Shown one piece after another: positions 10,309 to 22,600 of a DNA stretch of 64,000 bases; position 1 is the stretch's first letter, and each line of letters begins with the position of its first letter. The notes under the pieces are model-generated. The model was not told the DNA's origin. It searched no databases and saw only the letters and a list, made by a program, of their open reading frames with translations. Source of the DNA: Closterium sp. NIES-65. Taxonomy: Eukaryota; Streptophyta; Zygnematophyceae; Desmidiales; Closteriaceae. The stretch lies in contig CANXME010002317.1 in the NCBI GenBank assembly GCA_948144175.1, positions 2,356,001 to 2,420,000 on the forward strand, in the 5' to 3' direction. A program made the translations under genes and the position numbers.

Positions 10309-11904
10309 ATGGCTGCAATGGCCGGTTTTGCGGCTGGTTCTACGGGTCTCTCGTGTTGCATGCAGCGGTTGTCTGTGGGAGGGGTTTCGTTGTCGTCGGA
10401 AGGGGCTGGTGGTATCAATTCGTCGAAGTCGCGGAAATTTGCATTTTCTAACGCTCCGTGCCTCCAAGCTTTCGTGGCGAAATCTATTCGGGTTCACCTC
10501 TCCTGCCGTAAGGAGGGAGAGGTAGCCACGATGGGTCTTCGCGCGTCAGCCATGAGAAAAGGAGCACAAGGGAGTGCAAGTGTATCATACAGCAATGAAG
10601 GCGGAGTCAATGAAATAAATGGAATCAAGAATTCTGGCAGCAATTTCTGGGGTAACATCTGGCAGGCTAGGGCGTTTCTGTGCTCCTCGTTGAACGGAAA
10701 AGCCGCTTTGGAGTCCTGTGGGCCTGTTCGGGCTTCTGAGGCGGCTTCGCTGTCCAGCGAAGTGCGATATTACGACAGCCAGGTTACCAACAGCCTTGAC
10801 TTCGCAGGCTTGAAGGAGTCGGCGAAGAATTCGGTTGCCAGTCGGCAATTTATGTGGTTACCCGAGTGGCTTCCGCTGTCGGCGGAGGAGGCCAAAGCGG
10901 TGTTGGCGACGCTTGCGATGTCCCTGATCTTTCGCTTCGTCGCCGAACTGCGGTTCATTCCGTCGCTCTCCATGTACCCCACGCTTGACGTGGGGGACCG
11001 AATCGTCGCAGAAAAGGTAAGCCAACCTGTTTCGGTTTTTTTCAAACATATCGTGCAATTCGTGTTCACGAGTTAATTTATACAGCGATTAATCTGGCAT
11101 CGACTCCCCTTCCCCCATCAATGAGCAGGTTTCATACTATTTCAGGAAGCCTGAGGTCGACGATGTGGTCATCTTCAAGGCGCCCAAGGCCCTGAAGGTA
11201 GATAAGTTTTCCTCTCTGACTCCCCTAGTATTCTTCTCCCTCTTGACGATGTCTCATTGGTGCTCGCCGTCCCTGTTGCTCACTGTATCTGAAACTCGCA
11301 TTGTTACACTATTTTATGTGTGCCATGTGCGTTGTTGAAACGCGCAGAAGCATGGCTACAGTGAGGGAGAGGTGTTTGTGAAGCGAATTGTTGCCACTGA
11401 AGGAGACTTGGTGGAGGTGAGGGGGGGGCAGCTGTTCGTGAATGGCGTTGAGAAGGACGAGGATTACATATTGGAACAGCCTACCTACCACATGGAGACC
11501 CAGGTATTTCCGTCAACAGTTGCTGTTTGGGTTGTGTACAGGGTTTGCCTTGGGTGCCGGAATTGTCCATACCTGGTATCATTTGAAATTGTTCCGTTGT
11601 TTTGCTGCATGTTTCTTTACTCAACTTTTTTATCTCCTTGCCTGGTCTGATATGTGCAGTACATTCCATCTGGCCACGTCTTCGTCATGGGCGACAATCG
11701 CAACAACAGCTTCGATTCTCACACATGGTATGTGTTCGTACATTGGAATTGCTTTACACATGGTGTATCCTTGGCTCTGATAGCTGCAGCTTGCACTGGC
11801 CTTTGTGGTGATGGTAGCCTGACTTGAGCCTGGCACTGATGGTGTTTTGCAGGGGGCCTTTGGCTGTGAAAAACATTGTTGCTAGGTCTGTCTTTATTTA
11901 CTGA
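10309..11904 (+). CDS. PLSP1: Plastid type I signal peptidase (thylakoidal processing peptidase)
   Basis: Exons 10309-11016, 11129-11197, 11348-11503, 11660-11727, 11853-11904; 350 residues. Start chosen at ACCATGG; the frame is open upstream but lacks an ATG. Residues 1 to about 180 form a Ser/Ala-rich plastid transit region. A membrane segment ([17 protein letters not shown]) precedes the catalytic serine box [11 protein letters not shown] (S221), then [19 protein letters not shown], the lysine box [12 protein letters not shown] (K271), and [20 protein letters not shown]. The Ser-Lys dyad is intact. The enzyme cleaves lumen-targeting and envelope signal sequences in the plastid. The end is short: it stops at SVFIY where land-plant proteins continue with an RYWPP-type tail. 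Its introns contain none of the exon copies seen in neighbouring genes. Confidence 0.92.
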
Positions 11905-13650
11905 ATGGATTGTTTGATGGAATGGGATGGGTGGAAATGGTAGTTGAATATATATTGTAAATATCTGCATTTGTCGGTAGCATTGATTCACCGGCCAGCA
12001 CCAAGAATTTTGTTTAATTGATCCCACATGTGGCTTCGGTAGGTAGTGTTTGTTGATCCCTTTTTCATACAGAGGAGGAGCTTTTCTTCAGTTGCACAGC
12101 AGGACGATCATACGAGGAGCACTAGCGATAATGACAAATGTAGTACGGTAGTATATGGTGGTTACTACCGTATTGTGTTCTCACCTTAAGGAGTGGTGCA
12201 AAAGCTGTGCTAGTATGTGTACTAACGAATCATGCTGGTTGTGGTCGGCCTCGCTTATGCCTCATCCTGTTCTGGTGGCCACGTCATTCCACTTTTTTCG
12301 TGGCCAAACGACAGTTCGGGTGGGGCAATCCCTTCGACCGAGGAGAAAGCTGACACTGCAGCGCCGCCAATTGGTCCTTACACCTCGAGCTTCGCGACTC
12401 AGTTGTTGGGGTCGTTCTATTGGGCCACGTGAATCTTCGCGACCTCTCTTCAGAGAGTCGTATGCGGCGCCAGCTGGGCCCGTGCGACCAGTGATCAGAA
12501 ACTCGCTTGCGTGTCGTGCCGCGTCATCGAGTCGTCCTCCCGCAGAACCCCCAAGGGCAACGTGCGACTGGTGGATCCATTTCCCAAGGTCTTCGCTTGC
12601 CCCAAATCATCTGTATCGCTATCCTCGGTTTGGGATAGCGACGCTATCCTCTTTGTCGCTCACCTCGATTTCCCCGCACCTCCACGTCGCACGGATCGCT
12701 CCAAGTTCGCAGCATCACTCACCTTGCGACCCGATATTTCAGGGCGGGTCCAGCGCGTACGTTTACAGGTCCTTTACAGTTCATTCGTAGTGGTTTGAAA
12801 AGATATCAAGCGGTGCACAATGGTTTTGAATTTGCACCGTTTTGAACCGTGACGCAAGACAGATTATCGCACTGGATGAACTGTATTCTACGGAAAACGT
12901 ACGCGCTGGACCCGCCCTCAGGGCAGTTCTCTCGCTGACACCCATCCAGCCCAAGGGTCCACTCCACTCCACTGATGAAAGTGGTTTCACGGGATTCAAG
13001 TTTGTTTTTCCAATAAACGGTTGTTTAGCTTAATGAGTGGTTGGGTAGGGTCTTGCAAGATGTCCAGTTCCGTCATCAACCCAATTCATCAACTCACTCT
13101 CATACCTTCCTGTCAACCCCAAGGTCCTACAAAATCTCTCCCAAGCTTCTTCAAACTTCTCTTTTGCAGAGTCTGGTATACTCCTACAGGTTCTCCACTT
13201 TCCTCTTGGGATTCGTAGGAAGTGCCTTGCCTGCTTCACCTCGTAGCGCGTAAGGCGTCGAAAGCAGCGTCCAGTGATTTCGACAGAAGCAGCACAGCCA
13301 TTCTCACGGCAGACGCTTCTCCTCGTACCTACTAAGCCTCCAGTTTCCACTGAGTCTTTCCAGTTTCGACCTTAGCATTTGACTGGGTGCAAGTGCTAAC
13401 TTATATGGGCAAGCGAGGGTCTGTCTATAACTAGGCAATCACAGAACGTGGTTCGTGGGGGTGGCTCGCATCTCGAAGCTTCATCCTCGATACAAGTTCG
13501 CTGGAGGTGGCTGCGGGAAGTTGTGGTTGAGTCTGTGTGCCTGCTGACGTCCATTGTGCCGCTAGTCGTCTGCTCTACTGACGTCATTCTCACTGAGTTC
13601 ACGCCGACAGCTGCATTCGCCATTTGGGAGGGAAACGCGAGATTCCCAGC
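11905..13650. other. Intergenic region, includes a foldback element
   Basis: Between the signal peptidase and IF-2 genes. Open frames at 12155-12790 (+) and 13030-13350 (-) lack supporting features; the latter has no ATG. A foldback element occupies 12741-12918. The IF-2 promoter and 5' UTR should lie in the last few hundred bases. Confidence 0.5.
12741..12918. mobile_element. 178-bp foldback/MITE-like element
   Basis: Terminal arms of 24 bp (12741-12764 and 12895-12918, starting AGGGCGGGTCCAGCGCGTAC) are perfect inverted repeats. After a 10-11 base unmatched step, a second pair (ACAGTTCAT and its complement) continues the stem. No coding capacity. I see no clear target-site duplication. Confidence 0.65.
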
Positions 13651-16600
13651 ATGGCGTCAGCGATCAGCCGCACGCTCAGCGGATGCGCAGTCGCTCAGTC
13701 TGCCACGTCATTCTCTGCCACGTCATGTTCTGCCACGTCAGCCTCCGCTGACGGCAGAGCGTACAGCTGCGCGTGCCAGCAGCTCGCTCGACGCGCGAGG
13801 AGCACTTCCTCTTCACAAGTCGGAATCTCGTCATTTAAGCGAGGAAACATCGGCTCTTCTCTTCTCCTAAGCGGCACGTCGCTTGGCCACAGCAGCACCT
13901 TGTCGCGGCGATACGTTTCGCGAAGACATCCCGCGGTTACCACTACAGCGACCAGCCCTGAAACTGTAACTGTTACAGCTGTTGACTCCGCCACCACCAC
14001 TGAGGGAAATGCTTCCGACTCTTCCGCGGATGCTTCCGCTTCCCCGCTGTCTTCCGCTTCCCCAGAGCCCCCGCAGCTCTCCAAGCCCGTTCTCGTGCGC
14101 CCCGCGCCAGCGCAGCCGCCCGCTAGGCCCGCTGCGCCCGCCGCCGGCGCGCGTGGCGGAGCGAGGTCGTGGGTACCGAGGCCCGGAGTAGCGGGGGCCC
14201 GACCGAACGGGGGTGTTGCTGCGAGCGGGAAGAGTGTTTTTAGGCCGAGGGACCGCGCCGCGCGCGCCCCGGGTCCGGACAGCGCGGGTGTGGCGGCGGT
14301 GCAGAATCTAAAGGAAATTCTGGAGAAGGCGGAGCGGATGGGAAATGGCGGAATCGCGGGGGGAGCGGACGGCGGTCTCGCGCTTAATGGATCATCCGCG
14401 GGAGCAGCGGAGAGCGCGGGGGGGGAAGAGGGTGGTTCGGGTTCTGACGTGGAAGAGATTGTACTCGTGCGCAAGGAGACGCCTAACGAGGCAGCTAGTA
14501 ACGCATCAGAGGATTCTGAGTCGAGCGCCAGCGCGGCTCCGCCAAGCGCGGGTTTCGAAGATCCCGAGCCTCCAACGGTGGTTCGGCCCAAGCCGGTCAG
14601 GGTAGACAGGCCGAAGTTTGATCGACCTGTGGCGTCGTTCAGCCGCCCCACCCCGCCTGCGCAGCCGGCTCCGGCGCGGCCGGGCGTGTACGTGCGCGGA
14701 CAAGCGCCCGCCGCCAGCGCAGACGGAACGAGCGCAAGGGAGAAGCTGGCGTGGAAGCCCAAGGGTTCCGCCGACGCCTCATCTTCCGACGATGAGCGCG
14801 CTTCCGCCGCGGGCGCGGCAGGAGCCCCGCGCAGGGGCCCCATTTTGCGCGATGCTGGGCGCAGGGCGCAGCCTGCCGCGGAGGGCAGGGCCGGCGCAAG
14901 CGCACCCGGCGGAGCTCCTACCCCCGGACCTTTCGGGGGTCCGGACAAGGCTCCGGCAAGAGGCGGGCGGAAAGACACGCGGAGGAGAGGCGGGGAAGGC
15001 GACCGCGACGGGGCCGGACGGGGGAGGCGCGGGGGGAAAGGCTCAACGGTGGCGGAGCAGGCGCGGGGGAACCGGAAGCAGAGCAAGGCGTCGCGCAGAG
15101 CTGCGCGCGAGGAGGCTAAGAAGGCCGCTGCGCCCGTTCAGGCGGAGATTCTGGAGGTGGGGAAGGAGGGCATGAGCGTGCAGGAGCTGGCGCGGGAGCT
15201 GGCAGTCAACGACTCAGATGTGGTCAAAGCACTCTTCATGAAGGTGCGTGGTGTGGGGAATGGGGGGGGAATGGGCGGAAATTCTCTAGGCGGAGAGTCT
15301 GGAGGTGGGGAAGGAGGGAGGTCATGAGCGTGCGGAAGCTGGCAGTCAACGACTCGGATGTGGTCAAGGCTCTCTTCATGAAGGTACGACTGAGAAGTGA
15401 AGGGTTCAGTGATGGGGTTTGGGTGACGGACGGAGAGCATGAGATGAGAGGATGAGATAGGATGAGAGAGTATGAGAGCGCATGAGCGTGCAGGAGCTGG
15501 CGCGGGAGCTGGCGGTGAACGACTCGGACGTCGTCAATGCTCTCTTCATGAAGGTGCGTGGTGGGTGGGGGATTGGAAGAATGGGCGGAAATACTACTCT
15601 AACCTGGGAAAGCAGGCATGAGAGCGCATGAGCGTGCAGGAGCTGGCGGTCAACGACTCTGACGTGGCCAAGGCTCTCTTCATGAAGGTGCGTGGTGTGG
15701 GGAATGGGCGGAAATTCCAAAGGCGGAGAGTCTGGAGGTGGGGAAGGAGGGCATGAGCGTGCAGGAGCTGGCGCAGGAGCTGGCGGTCAACGACTCTGAC
15801 GTGGCCAAGGCTCTCTTCATGAAGGTGCGATCTGGGGACGGTTTGTCTGATAGGAGAGGGGGTTGAGTCATGGCGTGGGGTGGGAAAGGAACGTGCAGGT
15901 TTGAATGATGGGGGATTGGGTTTGGGTGTGAGGTTTGAGGCCTGGGCAATAAGGGAATTGTGTTTTTTTTTTCTGCTTTCCCTCGTTGCCTAGGCGTTGT
16001 TTATGGTAAATCAGATTCTTGACGAGAATACAGTGGGCATGGAGTGTGAGGTTCTTGACTGGCCTTTTGTTGAATCATTTGAAACCATCACACCCCGTTA
16101 TTATTACATCCCCGTTACAGGGTATTGCGACTACAGTAAACCAGGTTCTTGACGAGGATACAGTGCGCATGGTGTGCGCCGAGTACGGGGTGGAGGTTCT
16201 TGACATTGTCAAAATCTGTACCATGACCCGTTATTGTCATTCTCGTTACAGGGAATTGCGACTACAGTGAACCAAGTTCTTGACGAGGATACAGTGCGCA
16301 TGGTGTGTGCCGAGTACGGGGTGGAGGTTCTCGATGCCAGCGAGGCAGCGATGGGGGAAGCTGCCAGGAAGCAGCGCGAATTTGTGCAGGAGGAGGATCT
16401 GGAGCACCTGGTGGTGCGCCCGCCCGTTGTGACTATAATGGGACACGTGGACCATGGCAAGGTGAGACTATATTGAGAAAAGAGAATATTGGGTGAAATA
16501 TTCGAATGTAAGAGATGTTATTCGAGTGGCAAGAGGATCTGGAGCACCTGGTGGTGCGCCCGCCCGTTGTGACTATAATGGGACACGTGGACCATGGCAA

Positions 16601-19600
16601 GGTGAGACTATAACGAGAAAAGAGTATACTAGATGAAGGGTTCGCTCCCCCCCACACCCTCAACAGACCTCTCTTCTCGATTATATTCGCAAGACCAAGG
16701 TGGCAGCAGGGGAGGCGGGCGGGATCACCCAGGGCGCGTGTGGGTGCCCAAATGTTTCCTCTCGTCCTTCCCCTCTTCCTTCCCCTCCATCCTCTCACCT
16801 CGCAACAGACCTCTCTGCTGGATTACATCCGCAAGACAAAGGTGGCAGCTGGGGAGGCGGGCGGGATCACCCAGGGCATCGGAGCCTACCGCGTGTGGCT
16901 TCCCAATCCCCTTCCACTCCCCTCTGGCCCTTCTCTTCTCCCTTGCTCCTCCCACTCCCCTTCCACTCTCCCCTCTCACTCCCTCGCAACAGACCTCTCT
17001 GCTGGATTATATTCGCAAGACCAAGGTGGCAGCAGGGGAGGCAGGCGGAATCACCCAGGGCATCGGCGCCTACCGTACTAACGCACTCTCTGCCCCATAC
17101 CCGTCCACCTCCCATCCACTCCCTCCCAACAGACCTCTCTGCTTGACTACATTCGCAAGACCAAGGTGGCAGCAGGGGAGGCGGGCGGAATCACCCAGGG
17201 AATCGGCGCCTACCGCGTGTGGGTGCCGTACGCCGCTGACTCAGACGATGACTCGGATGCTGACGTGGACAGTGAGGACGAGAACGAGGCGGGGCTGCAC
17301 ACGTGTGTGTTCCTGGACACGCCAGGTCACGAGGCGTTCAGCGCCATGCGGGCGCGCGGGGCGCGGGTGACGGATGTAGCGGTGATTGTGGTGGCAGCAG
17401 ATGATGGGGTCAGGCCGCAGACCACTGAAGCTATCGCTCATGCTCGTGCCGCTGGCGTGCCTATTGTTGTCGCCATTAACAAGGTATGTCTATAACGAGG
17501 ATAGCATAGGGGTGCGGTGATTGTGGTGGCAGCAGATGATGGGGTCAGGCCGCAGACCACTGAAGCTATCGCTCATGCTCGTGCCGCTGGCGTGCCTATT
17601 GTCGTCGCCATTAACAAGGTATGTCTATGACGAGGATAGCATAGGGGTGCGGTGATTGTGGTGGCAGCAGGTAGATGGGATCAGGCCGCAGACCACTGAA
17701 TCTATAGCTCACGCCAGGTCACGAGGCGTTCAGTGCCATGCGGGCGCGGGGGGCGACTATTGAGACGTCTCAAAAGGCGTTCAGTGCCATGCGGGCGCGG
17801 GGGGCGACTATTGAGACGTCTCCAAAGGTGTTCAGCGCCATGTGGGCGCGCGGGGGGCGCGGGTGACGGATATAGCCGTGATTGTGGTGGCAGCGGATGA
17901 CGGTGTCAGGCCTCAGACCACTGAAGCTATAGCCCACGCCCGCGCTGCAGGCGTCCCTATCGTGGTCGCGATTAACAAGGTATGTATATTACTAGAAGGA
18001 GGATGCATATGGAAGGTCAGGGGTTGAGGAGAGAGTGGGTGACGGATGAGCATTGTGTTCCTGGACACGCCAGGTCACGAGGGGAGGAAAGGATACCATA
18101 GGGGGCACGGGTGACGGATATAGCCGTGATTGTGGTGGCAGCGGATGATGGTGTGAGGCCGCAAACTACAGAGGCAATCGCTCATGCTCGCGCTGCTGGT
18201 GTTCCCATTGTGGTCGCCATTAACAAGGTATGCTTATAATGAGGATGTGGACAGGGAGAGAGGGGGTGGCGGATATAGTGGTGATTGTGGTGGCAGCAGT
18301 TCGTGGGGTCAGGCCGCAGACCACTGAGGCGACTGCTCACGCTCGTGCTGCTGGTGTTCCAATCGTGGTTGCTATCAACAAGGTACGCCTATAAGAGGAC
18401 ACATCCAGAGGGTACAATGGGACACCACATGTTGGCGCGGGTGACGGATATAGCCGTGATTGTGGTGGCGGCGGATGATGGCGTCAGGCCGCAGACCACT
18501 GAAGTGATTGCTTACGCTCGTGCTGCTGGTGTTCCAATCGTGGTCGCCATTAACAAGGTATGATGATATTGAGGATATGGACAGGGAGGGAGGCGGTGAC
18601 AACTGAGGCGATTGCGCTCGCCCGCGCTGCTGGTGTTCCAAACGGGTTGCTATCAACAAGGTATGTCTGTAACGAGAACTGGGGAGGAAAGAAAGGATAC
18701 CATAGGGGGGGCGCGGGTGACGGATATCTCCGTGATTGTGGTGGCGGCAGATGATGGTGTGAGGCCGCAAACTACAGAGGCTATAGCCCACGCCTGCGCT
18801 GCTGGTGTTCCCATTGTCGTGGCCATCAACAAGGTATGAATATATCTGTAACGAGGACATTTCCATAAGGGGCATGGGGAGGAGAGGATAGCATTGGGGG
18901 CACGGGTGACGGATATAGCGGTGATTGTGGTGGCAGCAGATGATGGTGTGAGGCCGCAAACTACAGAGGCTATAGCCCACGCCTGCGCTGCTGGTGTTCC
19001 CATTGTCGTGGCCGTCAACAAGGTATGATCATGTCTATAACGAGGACATTTCCCTTGGGAGCATGGGGAGGAGAGGGTAGCATTGGGGGCGCGGGTGACG
19101 GATGTAGCGGTGATTGTGGTGGCGGCAGATGATGGTGTGAGGCCGCAAACTACAGAGGCTATAGCCCACGCCTGCGCTGCTGGTGTTCCCATTGTCGTGG
19201 CCATCAACAAGGTATGAATATGTCTGTAACGAGGACATTTCCATACGGGGCATGGGGAGGAGAGGATAGCATTGGGGGCACGGGTGACGGATATAGCGGT
19301 GATTGTGGTGGCAGCAGATGATGGTGTGAGGCCGCAAACTACAGAGGCTATAGCCCACGCCTGCGCTGCTGGTGTTCCCATTGTCGTGGCCATCAACAAG
19401 GTATGATCATGTCTATAACGAGGACATTTCCATCGGGAGCATGGGGAGGAGAGGGTAGCATTGGGGGCGCGGGTGACGGATGTAGCGGTGATTGTGGTGG
19501 CGGCAGATGATGGTGTGAGGCCGCAAACTACAGAGGCTATAGCCCACGCCTGCGCTGCTGGTGTTCCCATTGTCGTGGCCATCAACAAGGTATGATCATG

Positions 19601-22600
19601 TCTATAACGAGGACATTTCCATTGGGAGCATGGGGAGGAGACGTTATCGTTGGGGGCGCGGGTGACGGATATAGCGGTGATTGTGGTGGCAGCAGATGAT
19701 GGGGTCAGGCCGCATACCACTGAGGCTATGGCTCATACCCTTGACTGACGTCTCCTCGGTCACACAGTCCCCTCATACCGTTTGCGGCTCTCCTTTGTTC
19801 CTACCTCACACACACAGATGGACAAGGAGCGCGTGAACGTGGGCAGAGTGATGCAGGAGCTCGCAGCAGGAGGGAGACTCATGCCCTTGACTACTCTCCC
19901 CTCTCTTCGATTTTGGAGGTGCCTCTAAAACCACTCTCCCCTCTCTTCTCTCACTCCCCTCGCTCCGCACTCTTCCCCTGCGCCCCGTCCCCCATGCACA
20001 GATGGACAAGGAGGGGGCGAATGTGGACAGGGTGATGCAGGAGCTTAAGAGTCACTGGATTTTCCATGTGCCCCTTGTGTGCCCGTGTGTTGTGTCCCTT
20101 CCCATGTGCAGATGGACAAGGAGGGGGCGAATGTGGACAGGGTGATGCAGGAGCTGTCAGCAGGAGGGCTGATGCATGCCTTTAGGCACTCTCTCCCTCC
20201 CCCCTCTTATTTGCTCTGTCTCTCCTTATTCCTCCCTCGACTCCCCTCGTCCCCCCACACACAGATGGACAAGGAGGGCGCGAACGTGGACAGGGTGATG
20301 CAGGAGCTCGCAGCTGGAGGGCTGATGCTCTTATTGACCACACTCTACCCTCTATTGTCTCCCTCCACTCACTCCCCGCTCACCTTCTTCTATCCAACTC
20401 ACAGATGGACAAGGAGGGGGCGAACGTGGACAGGGTGATGCAGGAGCTGTCAGCAGGAGGGTTGATGTCGGAGGAGTGGGGAGGAGACACGCCCATGGTG
20501 CCGGTGAGTGCTGTGACTGTAACGAAATGCACACAAAGAATGGTTTTAACGGAACGGGAACTGGACGTAGGTCATGTGGTGTGGTGTGATATGGTGTGGT
20601 ATGGTGTAGTGGATGGGCACATGAGCTGGCAGTGGGAGGAGGGCTTATATCGGAGGAGTGGGGGGGGGACACGCCAATGGTGCCGGTGAGTGTCGTGTGT
20701 GTGTGACTGTAGCGAGAGATAAGCACACACACGCGCCGTGCCAATTGTGCGAAACAGCGCACTGAAAGTGACTAATATGAGTGCTTGGTGTGATTATACT
20801 GGGATGAAGGCACACTTTCTACCTCTGCATCGCACGCTCTTCTCTGTCCCTCTTGTCTCCCCTCTTCCCATGGCCGCTGCAGGTCAGCGCAAAGACAGGC
20901 CAAGGAGTGGACATACTGCTCGAGACAATCATGCCTATTCACTCCCTCACACGTACACACATCCATTTTTCTCACCCCTCCCCATCGCATTCCCTCCCAA
21001 TCGTCTTCTTGTGGCTGCAGGTCAGCGCAAAGACAGGCCAAGGAGTGGACATACTGCTCGAGACAATCATGCCTATTCACTCCCTCACACGTACACACAT
21101 CCATTTTTCTCACCCCTCCCCATCGCATTCCCTCCCAATCGTCTTCTTGTGGCTGCAGGTCAGCGCAAAGACAGGCCAAGGAGTGGACATACTGCTCGAG
21201 ACAATCATGCCTATTCACTCCCTCACACGTACACACATCCATTTTTCTCACCCCTCCCCATCGCATTCCCTCCCAATCGTCTTCTTGTGGCTGCAGGTCA
21301 GCGCAAAGACAGGCCAAGGAGTGGACATACTGCTCGAGACAATCATGCTGGTGGCCGAGGTAAGGGGGAGAGGAGGGGGGATTTTCGAAGGGAGAGGGAT
21401 TCTCTTAAATGAGAGGGAGTGTTGGAGCTCTGAAGAGGCAAAGACAGGCCAAGGAGTGGACAGCCTTCTCGAGACGATCATGCTCGTTGCCGAGGTAAGG
21501 ACGAGGGAGAGAGGGGAAGGGGGGGTTGAAACAGAGGTGTGTGAAGGGGATGGTAGTGTTGAGATGTCTCAAGAGACATAAGACGGGCCAAGGAGTGGAC
21601 AGCCTGCTCGAGACGATCATGCTTGTGGCTGAGGTGAGAAGTGGGAGAGGAGGGGGTGAATTGAGAGTGCATACAAGGAGAGGAGTGTTAGGTGTCTGGA
21701 AAGACATTAGGCAGGCCAAGGAGTGGACAGCCTTCTCAAGACGATCATGCTTGTGGCTGAGGTGAGAAGTGGGAGAGGAGGGGGTGAATTGAGAGTGCAT
21801 ACAAGGAGAGGAGTGTTAGGTGTCTGGAAAGACATTAGGCAGGCCAAGGAGTGGACAGCCTTCTCAAGACGATCATGCTTGTGGCTGAGGTGAGAAGTGG
21901 GAGAGGAGGGGGTGAATTGAGAGTGCATACAAGGAGAGGAGTGTTAGGTGTCTGGAAAGACATTAGGCAGGCCAAGGAGTGGACAGCCTTCTCAAGACGA
22001 TCATGCTTGTGGCTGAGGTGAGAAGTGGGAGAGGAGGGGGTGAATTGAGAGTGCATACAAGGAGAGGAGTGTTAGGTGTCTGGAAAGACATTAGGCAGGC
22101 CAAGGAGTGGACAGCCTTCTCAAGACGATCATGCTTGTGGCTGAGGTGAGAAGTGGGAGAGGAGGGGGTGAATTGAGAGTGCATACAAGGAGAGGAGTGT
22201 TAGGTGTCTGGAAAGACATTAGGCAGGCCAAGGAGTGGACAGCCTTCTCAAGACGATCATGCTTGTGGCTGAGGTGAGAAGTGGGAGAGGAGGGGGTGAA
22301 TTGAGAGTGCATACAAGGAGAGGAGTGTTAGGTGTCTGGAAAGACATTAGGCAGGCCAAGGAGTGGACAGCCTTCTCAAGACGATCATGCTTGTGGCTGA
22401 GGTGAGAAGTGGGAGAGGAGGGGGTGAATTGAGAGTGCATACAAGGAGAGGAGTGTTAGGTGTCTGGAAAGACATTAGGCAGGCCAAGGAGTGGACAGCC
22501 TTCTCAAGACGATCATGCTTGTGGCTGAGGTGAGAAGTGGGAGAGGAGGGGGTGAATTGAGAGTGCATACAAGGAGAGGAGTGTTAGGTGTCTGGAAAGA

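Noticed and set aside
13030-13350. 106-codon minus frame with GRCFRRLTRYEVKQARHFLR
   Set aside because: No ATG start, no recognised family and no splice partner found. Could be an exon, but unsupported.
13695-15086. 463-codon minus-strand frame
   Set aside because: Antisense to the GC-rich disordered region of IF-2; third-position GC keeps it open. The plus frame has a start, transit region and the IF2 domain.
18653-19720. 355-codon minus-strand frame
   Set aside because: Antisense shadow of the 188-bp array of the IF-2 G-domain segment; its repeats follow the array period and it has no independent features.
20772-21317. 181-codon minus frame with repeated [16 protein letters not shown]
   Set aside because: Antisense of the 138-bp array before IF-2 exon 5.
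21707-22568. Regular array that resembles a CRISPR locus or a family of small genes
   Set aside because: Units are continuous 128-bp tandem repeats without spacers in a eukaryotic intron; the 73-codon minus frames are repeat shadows.
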